A stretch of DNA of 64,000 bases from positions 172,479 through 236,478 of the forward strand of contig JABVCK010000027.1 of the NCBI GenBank assembly GCA_013540605.1, written 5' to 3'. The translations under genes and the position numbers were made by a program. This document shows positions 41,257 through 48,334 of this stretch, in pieces (within the stretch, counting starts at the first letter, position 1; each line of letters opens with the position of its first letter). The notes below the pieces were generated by a model. The model was not told the DNA's origin. It ran no database searches and was given only the letters and a program-made list of their open reading frames with translations. Source of the stretch: Bacillota bacterium (GTDB lineage Bacteria > Bacillota > Clostridia > Ch29).

Positions 41257-41541
41257 TGTAAACACCCTGCACACCGCATATCTACTTACATTAAGAGTGC
41301 TAATTCATCATTCTGTAAACAAATCGTGTTTACATGCTCAAACCAAGTAAAATGAAGAGTTTTGGCACAATAATTTTACAGTTTGTAAACAAAACCAGGA
41401 CATGAAATGTTTACAAAATCAAGTTCTAAGTACCCATCCTCCTGTAAATAACAGGCTTTGAACATGTTTACATGCAATGTTTACAAATTACGCTTTTACA
41501 GCGTTCAATCCCAGTATTCGCAAGGGATTAAGCTGTAAACA
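41257..41541. repeat. Centromere-like (parC) array of eight TGTAAACA/TGTTTACA sites
   Basis: Exact 8-mers start at 41257, 41314, 41327, 41384, 41408, 41465, 41478 and 41534. The spacings are 57, 13, 57, 24, 57, 13 and 56 bases, a mirror-symmetric pattern about the middle. Near-matches (TGTAAATA at 41443, TTTTACA at 41374 and 41494) add to it. It lies between the parM-side genes and the RHH gene in an otherwise noncoding stretch. Confidence 0.85.
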
Positions 41542-41558
41542 CGTATCTAATGATAGAC

Positions 41559-41590
41559 AAAATAAAAAAACCTGTAAATACAGGTTCGTC
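41559..41590 (-). terminator. Terminator of the 41611-41847 gene
   Basis: Minus strand AACCTGTATTTACAGGTT followed by TTTTTATTTTG. Confidence 0.85.
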
Positions 41591-41610
41591 CGTCCATGAT
41601 ACTTCATATA

Positions 41611-41847
41611 TTAAAGGAATACCGTGATACTATTTGCACCCATGGTTACTCTTATTTCTACCTCTTGTTTATCTACCTTTTCCGCTAACTGGTCAAATTT
41701 GGCCTCCAGCCTGTTAATAGCTTCCGTATTCTCCTTGTAACCGTCAAAGAGAGTATCGATTTTTTCCCCAAGCTTATTTTCAGGCCCTGCTATAGATGTG
41801 CTGATCTTGGATATTTCTTCTACTCCTTTTACTTCTTTACTGTTCAA
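41611..41847 (-). CDS. Short coiled-coil protein (paralogue of the gene at 37990)
   Basis: 78 residues from a TTG start after GGAGGGG. The core 'GPENKLGEKIDTLFDGYKENTEAINRLEAKFDQLAEKVDKQEVEIRV' matches the 101-residue coiled-coil protein at 37990-38295. Its last residues are different. It sits in the operon side of parM, so a role in segregation is possible but unproven. Confidence 0.65.
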   Translation of the reverse strand: MNSKEVKGVEEISKISTSIAGPENKLGEKIDTLFDGYKENTEAINRLEAKFDQLAEKVDKQEVEIRVTMGANSITVFL

Positions 41848-41875
41848 TCTTTCATCCCCTCCGTATTAAATTCGT

Positions 41876-41908
41876 CCGCACATTCCAATAAGTGCGGACG
41901 TTTTTACA
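41876..41908. terminator. Hairpin between parM and the coiled-coil gene
   Basis: GTCCGCAC-ATTCCAATAA-GTGCGGAC, with GTTTTT on the plus side. It could attenuate transcription coming from parM. Confidence 0.6.
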
Positions 41909-41975
41909 CGCTTATTGTCTAATTCAAATCCCATCAATTAATCTGCATCTACACAATTCAATTAAAAGATATAGA

Positions 41976-43001
41976 TTATCTTCCTTCTTCCAGTTCCGCG
42001 ACCTTTAGAAATCCCAGGGCATTGGCCATCTGGGCGTTTTTCACCGTCACAACGTTGCTATACAGGTCGTTCATATGCCCCTTCAGCTGTTTTGCTCCTC
42101 CGCCGGCCAGGAATACGGTATGGAAAAAGTCCAGCTTATTGCCCCATACCACCTTCACCCTGTCCTTGAGCACCCTTGCCACCTCGCTCCTTACCGCATC
42201 TACCTCCCTGCCGAACTCGATCTTCTCGCCCCGATAGTAAATACTCCCGCTCTCGACCAGGTGCATGAGCTCTGCTATGTCCAGCCTTGTTCCCGTCCTC
42301 TGAGTGAACAGCTTGTCTACCGCATTGTTCAGCGCCGACATCCCCATATCCAGGGTCCCGGACAGGTCCTCCCGCAGCACCAGTTTCCCCTTGTTAACCA
42401 CGAACACGATATAGTCGGTCGTCCTGAACCCGATGTCCACAAGCCCTATATACGCACCTTCCACAAGGTACCTGTCCAGCTCGTCCATTATTGCGTAATA
42501 CACGGCACCGGCAGCCTGCATAAAGGGCGTAGCCCTCTGGAATTTCACAACCCTGGTCCTGTCGCTCCCTTTTATCCCTACAACCGCCTTGAACCCCTCC
42601 AGCATTCGTCTGAACTCGTTCTTCTGATGCACATACTGCTCCAGGGGAAGCCCGGAAACTATGTGGACCGGCACCTCCTCCTCAGGGAACAGCAAAAACG
42701 ACGCGGCCGCCAGCAAGGCCCTTGTGTTGGGATGGTTTATCTTGTCCTCGTCAAACGCGTATGAAGTGTTCTTACCTTCCCTCCTGGCAAGCTCTCCTAC
42801 AAAATACTCCTGGCCGTTACGCCCATCGCTTATCACCACGTGCATATTTTCAATAATATCCTCATGCGCTTTTCCGGCAAAAATGCTCCCCAGTTTCCTG
42901 TCGTACGCAGCACCTACCAGTGACGGGAAAGCCACCTTCCTCCCCGCCTCGTTAACTCCCTTCGTATACCCGTAACCCAGGTCCAAACCTATCTTGAACA
43001 T
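41976..43001 (-). CDS. parM: ParM/StbA-like actin-family ATPase
   Basis: 341 residues. Actin-fold signatures: phosphate-1 'IGLDLGYGYTKG' (4-15), phosphate-2 'YIGLVDIGFRTTDYIV' (about 184-199), adenosine site 'VFLAGGGAKQL' (about 302-312). Such proteins form filaments that push or pull plasmid copies, with a ParR adaptor bound to a parC repeat array; both candidates lie just downstream. ATG 43001 has GGAGGATGAGCT upstream, and it overlaps the HD-GYP gene by 13 bases. Carriage on an integrated element suggests a replicating extrachromosomal phase. Confidence 0.87.
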   Translation of the reverse strand: MFKIGLDLGYGYTKGVNEAGRKVAFPSLVGAAYDRKLGSIFAGKAHEDIIENMHVVISDGRNGQEYFVGELARREGKNTSYAFDEDKINHPNTRALLAAASFLLFPEEEVPVHIVSGLPLEQYVHQKNEFRRMLEGFKAVVGIKGSDRTRVVKFQRATPFMQAAGAVYYAIMDELDRYLVEGAYIGLVDIGFRTTDYIVFVVNKGKLVLREDLSGTLDMGMSALNNAVDKLFTQRTGTRLDIAELMHLVESGSIYYRGEKIEFGREVDAVRSEVARVLKDRVKVVWGNKLDFFHTVFLAGGGAKQLKGHMNDLYSNVVTVKNAQMANALGFLKVAELEEGR

Positions 43002-43513
43002 ACCAGCTCATCCTCCTTTTGAATTGTCAGAAACAGTTTCACCAGTTCCGGGTCGAACTGCGTACCCGAACACCGGAATATCTCATTGACCGCCTTAAAA
43101 GAAGCAACGGGTTCCCTGTAGGGCCTCCCGCTCACCATGGCATCGTATGCATCCGCAATGGATATAATCCTCGAATACAGCGGTATCTCCTCACCCTTCA
43201 ACCCGTCGGGATAACCGGTACCGTCCCACCGCTCGTGATGATGCTTCACCGCCTCAACCACTGCAGGATCGAACCCGTCCTTCCGTAGGATATCGGCCCC
43301 AATAACCGGGTGCATCTTTATTATTTCGTATTCTCCCGGCGTCAGCTTACCTTTCCTGAAAAGTATACTGCTAGAGATGAATTTCTTACCTACATCATGA
43401 AAACCCGCCGCCATCCCCAGACATTTCATTTCCTTCCCCGTCAGCCCGTATCGACTTCCCAGCTTCCGGCTCAACACCGCCACATTGTACATGTGCCTCC
43501 TTAGATTTTTCAT
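42989..43513 (-). CDS. HD-GYP domain phosphodiesterase
   Basis: 174 residues, a stand-alone HD-GYP domain. 'GFHDVGKKFIS' is the HD motif and 'HHERWDGTGYPDGLKGEEIPLYSRIISIADAYDAM' contains the GYP motif and metal ligands. HD-GYP enzymes hydrolyse cyclic di-GMP, a regulator of pili and attachment. It has an AAAGGAGGG site and overlaps parM, with the prepilin peptidase gene 42 bases upstream, so it may link c-di-GMP to the pilus system. No sensor domain is fused. Confidence 0.9.
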   Translation of the reverse strand: MKNLRRHMYNVAVLSRKLGSRYGLTGKEMKCLGMAAGFHDVGKKFISSSILFRKGKLTPGEYEIIKMHPVIGADILRKDGFDPAVVEAVKHHHERWDGTGYPDGLKGEEIPLYSRIISIADAYDAMVSGRPYREPVASFKAVNEIFRCSGTQFDPELVKLFLTIQKEDELVCSR

Positions 43514-43555
43514 GTAACGCCCTCCTTTCCTCCCGTAAGTCCCCTTCCGTGTGCG

Positions 43556-44155
43556 TTAAAGCTTGATGACTGTAATAATAACCGCAGCATAAACAAAAGG
43601 CGCCAGGGGTATCGCATCTTTCATTTTCACCTTTCCCCCCAGCATAAGCAGGCAGCCTGCACAGGCGCCGATAAGGAATGTTATAACCATAATACAAATA
43701 ATCTTAACGTACCCGAACAGTAATCCCAGCGACGCAATCAATTTTACGTCGCCGCCGCCCATGCCCCCTATAAGGGCCAGACCCAAAAATATAAGGCCGG
43801 ACAATAAAAATCCCGCCGCATAGGACCATATAGAATTTTGATTTACAATGAAGTTTATAACTCCCATGCATAATATAGCCCGGTAAAGGAATGCCGGTAT
43901 TTCCCTGTAGTGGATATCCACTACCGCCGCCGTCAACAGTACGGTAAGCGTTACACCGTATATTACGGCAAGATATATTGAAGAATAAAGGTAGCCCACA
44001 GAACCACAGCTAAGCCCTGCGGCTACACACAAAACCGGACCCGTTCTTTCGGGAACTGCATACCCCCGGTTATTCATCAACCGTATCAAGGTATATTCCG
44101 CTATAACCCCTAGTACCAAAGCTGCGCACATACCCGGCGTCCCCATCCTATACAT
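43556..44155 (-). CDS. A24-family prepilin peptidase of the Tad pilus
   Basis: About 199 residues from ATG 44155 (or ATG 44146), overlapping the preceding small gene by 8 bases. Six membrane segments. The two catalytic aspartates are in 'AAVVDIHYREIP' and 'GGMGGGDVKL', as in TadV/FppA and TFPP enzymes, without the N-methylation zinc domain. It should cleave the short leader peptides of the Flp pilins and TadE/G-like proteins encoded at 53.7-55.1 kb. Confidence 0.9.
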   Translation of the reverse strand: MYRMGTPGMCAALVLGVIAEYTLIRLMNNRGYAVPERTGPVLCVAAGLSCGSVGYLYSSIYLAVIYGVTLTVLLTAAVVDIHYREIPAFLYRAILCMGVINFIVNQNSIWSYAAGFLLSGLIFLGLALIGGMGGGDVKLIASLGLLFGYVKIICIMVITFLIGACAGCLLMLGGKVKMKDAIPLAPFVYAAVIITVIKL

Positions 44156-44381
44156 CCCCCGGAGCCGGCAGGTCGCCCGCAGCCTTATCCATGTCCCGGT
44201 CCGTATCGCTTTTATCGTCCGGCTGCATATTATCGTATATATCATGCAGCTCCCCCTGCGGCAAATCGTACAGGTTATATCCCAGCACAAGGGTGCTTAC
44301 ATACCCCCGTATAAAGGGTGCCATCAGTATCACCGCGAGCGATACGAGGCATATAAGTATAAGCTTCTTATTCTCTTTCAT
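44148..44381 (-). CDS. Small single-span membrane protein
   Basis: 77 residues from ATG 44381 (GGGGAGGG just upstream). One membrane segment near the N-terminus (LILICLVSLAVILMAPFI), then a short acidic extracytoplasmic tail (DDKSDTDRDMDKAAGDLP). It is in the Tad/surface operon ahead of the peptidase. Unknown family. Confidence 0.6.
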   Translation of the reverse strand: MKENKKLILICLVSLAVILMAPFIRGYVSTLVLGYNLYDLPQGELHDIYDNMQPDDKSDTDRDMDKAAGDLPAPGDV

Positions 44382-44461
44382 CCTCATCCCTCCCCATAAA
44401 AAATAGCCCTCCGGTTCATCGGCCTGCAGCGGCCTCCCCGGAGGTGCTTTTCGTTTACAAT

Positions 44462-47400
44462 TCAATAGATCCTGTTCACTCTGGCATCTTCCAGGGCGGT
44501 CCCCGTAACTGTCAGGGCCCTTCCGTCCCACCCTTCGCGGGTGTTATAGTCGTACGTGCTCTCGCCTTTATCGGCCGTCAGTATAAAGGTTATAACCGAG
44601 CCAACAGCCGTCCTTGCCCCTGCATAGTACCTGCCCTGCCATATCTGGTACGGGCCGGACGAGCCTACCGGCACCATATCCACCGTTTTGTCCAGGCTTC
44701 CGTTTATCCTGATTTCCGCCCGTACGGCGTCCGGGTTGCCCAGAGAATCTATCCTAAATGTCACGTAATACCCCGTCTTATAATCAACCGGCAGATCGTC
44801 CTTCGCTATCGGGAAGGTATGCCACGGGTGGTTCACCATGTCGGTTATTGCAAAATCTTTTAGCATTAAATTTTGCAATCTAAACTCTTTTTCTACTATT
44901 TGAGTTTCCCCGTTATATGTCTTTGCGGTAAATACTGCCGTATAATAACCATCGGGCAGATTATTTGGCGGAGTGTATTCATATTCCCATACTTTTTTGT
45001 TGCCCACTACTATGTTATTGTTATCATTAAGCGTTATAATGTCTCCCAACAATGTTATGGTTATCGTTTCTACATATTTTGAAGTCTCTGCTTTTAGGGT
45101 TGCAGCATTGCCTGCGGCTATTTCACCGGGCATATCAGGTGCTAATTCTATTGGCGTTTCTATCCTTATCTCCCATTCTTTTTCCGCTGTTGCTTTATCT
45201 GATGCGGCTTTCAGTATAGCTGTATAACTACCGTCACGCAGGTACGAATTGTTAATATCCCTTGGAGTTATTACGTAATCCCTAATATCCTTCCATGCAG
45301 TTTCTATCCCGTCTGTTTCGAGTATATCGCTTGGGCTGTTAAGCTGAACCAATCCGGTGCGTCGGGTATCATTGCTATAGAGGGCAAATTCTATCCTGTC
45401 TACTTCATCGGGCGATACTGTTATTATATCCGTTACTTTTAACGCTTCTGTGCTCGGTATACTGGTCAGGCTAAAGGATGAAACTTCCGGGTTAAGTTTA
45501 GCCAATAACTGTAGCTGTAATTCTTCGCTTGGGATAAGGGCTTCTACCACTGTATCCGAAGCCCCGTGGTAGTCCCATACGGTTAAGCTGTAATTGACAA
45601 CTTCTTGACCGCCCATAGTTTTTGGGATGATGGTATTTACTGACGTACTCCAATCATACCAGTCACCGTTTTCTAGCTGATATCGCCACAAATATTCCTG
45701 TATCCCGTTATTAGGCTTACTGTACTGATAGTCTATATCGTATGAATTCCTGCCTGACAATATGATACCATTTTCTCTTACAGCCGATTCTACTACAGCT
45801 TTTGGTTTTTCATGGACAATGAACAGATACATCTCTACATCCGAATATTTATCATACCTTGCATCACCCGTGGTGTCCGAGGCTTTCACTTCCATTATCC
45901 ATTCGCCCCGAAGCTCTGGCGATGCCCGGTCTAATACATATTCATCGTTTATGTTTTCAATTACTCTCCATAAGCCATTGCTTTTTTCATGAGTAGCTGC
46001 GGGGTTGTCAAACACGCTCGGGTCGTGAGTGTACCTTATTTGCATACTACCTTGTTTCGGCGTTTTAAGTGTATTCGCTAATACCTGATTTCCCTTTAGT
46101 TTGTCGCTTATCGTTATATCGCTATAATCCTTTTCTATGTCCGTAAACCCCAAGCTATTTTTCAAATAATCTCCCGTCACATATAGACTGGTTTCAATTG
46201 GCTCAAATTCTCTATGCTTTTCTAGAATGTAATCCAGCAAATAATGTGAATTTACTTGCGTGGGTAATACATAGTTTACCGTATTCATTTTAAACATATT
46301 GGTAAGATTATTTTCAATATAGGCTCTTGTACTGCCATCCCTACCGATAAAAAACAGGTTGCTATCCAAATCTTTTATTAAATTGGAGATATTACTAATC
46401 ATATTATTATTTTCGTTGCTGCCGGTTATATTGTTGTCAGTATTTATCACAACGCATCTTATGTCTTCGTTTTTGTATGTCGGTATATAGGATGATGTTA
46501 GTTGATTGATAATATTCAATATGCTTCTTACTTCAATATCTGTTTTATAAATTTCCGAAGACATTCTGCCATTATCGGCCCATATCTTTAATACGTACTT
46601 GCCGGATGGTATATTGCTGTCTAAAGGTATTTTAGCTTGGAAGTTTAAATTCCCTCCGTTTGATATTAAAACGGCAGGGTTAATCAGAGTAGCTTTCTTG
46701 TTAGTATGCTCGGATATACCCGAGACGGTATAGTATAAGTTTATTTGCCGTCCTTGGGAAACATCTCTTATACTGCCGTTTATATTAATTTCTTGATCGT
46801 TAATCAGTGACGTCTTATCAATATTAATGCTCTGTATGGAAGGCGGGTGATTAAACCTTATATTGTTTATGGTAATAGTGTTTGATGTGCCCCCCTGGTT
46901 ATCTGTAACCCAAATAGTCATAGATGTTGCTTGTTCCGGGATGGTTCCGCTCAATTGTATAGTTGCCGTAAAATTTTGATTATTGCCGTTAGCTGTTATG
47001 GTAGTTAAAACTTTGTTGTTATGTGAAGGGGCTCCATTTATCGTATATCTTATAGTTAAGATATCGCCTGCATTTTCGTCACGAACTTGCCCGCTTACAG
47101 TAATGGTCCCGTTATAGTCAAACTCCGAACCGTTTGCAGGTTGGATTATTGATATAGCCGGAATAGCATTAGCATTAAAAAGCCAACTGCCAGGGATAAC
47201 ACCTACGGTTCTTTCCTCTGTAGTTGCAACAACCAAATTATAATCATCAAAAGCCGCACTGCGTAAAACATAACCACCCGGAATACTTAATCGCCTTTCT
47301 ATCCACAATATACCATCGGTTGATGAATAGAACCTCCAATCGGCGGTAATGAACCAAAGCTTGTTATCGTAGTAAAAGTAATCCGCAATATCGGTAGCTG

Positions 47401-48307
47401 TTGTGAGTTTTAGTTCCCATTCGGTTCCGAGAGCGTCTTTTGCTATATATATATTTCGCCCATTTCTGCCTATCAGGTTTCCGTTGATTGTATATAATGC
47501 GCTTATTCTATGGGAAGAAAGGTGTTTTATCCAGCTAGTGCCATTATCAGAGGTATATGTGACATTATAGTTCGGGCCGGTCGATATTAATTCTTCCCTT
47601 TCAATTCCAACAACAATATGTCTGCCATTGGCATATATTCCGTCATAGAATTGTCCTGGATTTAAAGTGATAACACCGCTGCTGTTATTTTGAAACTGTA
47701 TTATCTGCCTTGTAAGCGAGTAATACCCCGGTGGAAACTCTTCGTTTGAAATCCAACGTATGTCACTTTCATGCCCCACGCACATAAAGCTATTCCCGTT
47801 ATTATAGGCATAGAACCCATTATACTTATGGTATTTGTCCGGATGCCGATATGCTGTAATAATAGATGTAAGCCTTCCTGAAGATTCAGGGAGTACAATG
47901 CTATAAGAATCCGACCCTTCTTCATAAGTAGTTCTGCACAATACAACATACGTGACATCTGTCGGTTCGTAATAAAATTTATTACTATACCTATAATCTC
48001 TCGATGATTCGTAATAGTTCTCCGCAAAACCATAGTTATCATCTTCTCTTCGTGTTATCGTATAATTTCTAGCATACCAGTACCCTGAACTGTTGTCACG
48101 CACTCTATATGTCAGAACACTTGAGTTTCCTCCCCTGTAAGTTAATATGCCTCCGTCTATCCGGAAAGTTTTCGTACTGCTTGGAATGGGCAGTATATAC
48201 CAAATAGCGTCATCTAATTGCGAACCATAAGCTAAATTGTGAGGGAAGCAATTCAATAGAAGATTCATGATAATTATAGTTAACAGTACCTTGCCAGTAA
48301 GCTTCAT
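44462..48307 (-). CDS. Large secreted surface protein (1281 aa)
   Basis: Signal peptide at 1-29 (MKLTGKVLLTIIIMNLLL...). Residues about 30-380 resemble beta-propeller/BNR repeats ('YTSDNGTSWIKHL', 'YSSTDGILWIERRL'). Then come Ig/cadherin-like units with 'NSITINDIRFNHPPSIQSINI'-type strands (about 390-600), a mixed alpha/beta segment with 'DLDSNLFFIGRDGSTRAYIENNLTN' (about 620-720), and further PKD/Ig-like modules to the end. No SLH or LPXTG anchor, so it may be held by partners or the pilus. AT-richer than the Tad genes around it. Start ATG with GGAGGTGAG. Confidence 0.75.
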   Translation of the reverse strand: MKLTGKVLLTIIIMNLLLNCFPHNLAYGSQLDDAIWYILPIPSSTKTFRIDGGILTYRGGNSSVLTYRVRDNSSGYWYARNYTITRREDDNYGFAENYYESSRDYRYSNKFYYEPTDVTYVVLCRTTYEEGSDSYSIVLPESSGRLTSIITAYRHPDKYHKYNGFYAYNNGNSFMCVGHESDIRWISNEEFPPGYYSLTRQIIQFQNNSSGVITLNPGQFYDGIYANGRHIVVGIEREELISTGPNYNVTYTSDNGTSWIKHLSSHRISALYTINGNLIGRNGRNIYIAKDALGTEWELKLTTATDIADYFYYDNKLWFITADWRFYSSTDGILWIERRLSIPGGYVLRSAAFDDYNLVVATTEERTVGVIPGSWLFNANAIPAISIIQPANGSEFDYNGTITVSGQVRDENAGDILTIRYTINGAPSHNNKVLTTITANGNNQNFTATIQLSGTIPEQATSMTIWVTDNQGGTSNTITINNIRFNHPPSIQSINIDKTSLINDQEININGSIRDVSQGRQINLYYTVSGISEHTNKKATLINPAVLISNGGNLNFQAKIPLDSNIPSGKYVLKIWADNGRMSSEIYKTDIEVRSILNIINQLTSSYIPTYKNEDIRCVVINTDNNITGSNENNNMISNISNLIKDLDSNLFFIGRDGSTRAYIENNLTNMFKMNTVNYVLPTQVNSHYLLDYILEKHREFEPIETSLYVTGDYLKNSLGFTDIEKDYSDITISDKLKGNQVLANTLKTPKQGSMQIRYTHDPSVFDNPAATHEKSNGLWRVIENINDEYVLDRASPELRGEWIMEVKASDTTGDARYDKYSDVEMYLFIVHEKPKAVVESAVRENGIILSGRNSYDIDYQYSKPNNGIQEYLWRYQLENGDWYDWSTSVNTIIPKTMGGQEVVNYSLTVWDYHGASDTVVEALIPSEELQLQLLAKLNPEVSSFSLTSIPSTEALKVTDIITVSPDEVDRIEFALYSNDTRRTGLVQLNSPSDILETDGIETAWKDIRDYVITPRDINNSYLRDGSYTAILKAASDKATAEKEWEIRIETPIELAPDMPGEIAAGNAATLKAETSKYVETITITLLGDIITLNDNNNIVVGNKKVWEYEYTPPNNLPDGYYTAVFTAKTYNGETQIVEKEFRLQNLMLKDFAITDMVNHPWHTFPIAKDDLPVDYKTGYYVTFRIDSLGNPDAVRAEIRINGSLDKTVDMVPVGSSGPYQIWQGRYYAGARTAVGSVITFILTADKGESTYDYNTREGWDGRALTVTGTALEDARVNRIY

Positions 48308-48334
48308 TTTCTCACCTCCGTCCGTATATTGTTT

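Noticed and set aside
41257..41541. Replication iterons with a Rep protein
   Set aside because: No replication initiator gene is present nearby, whereas parM and an RHH protein are, so a centromere is the better reading; a hidden origin is not excluded.
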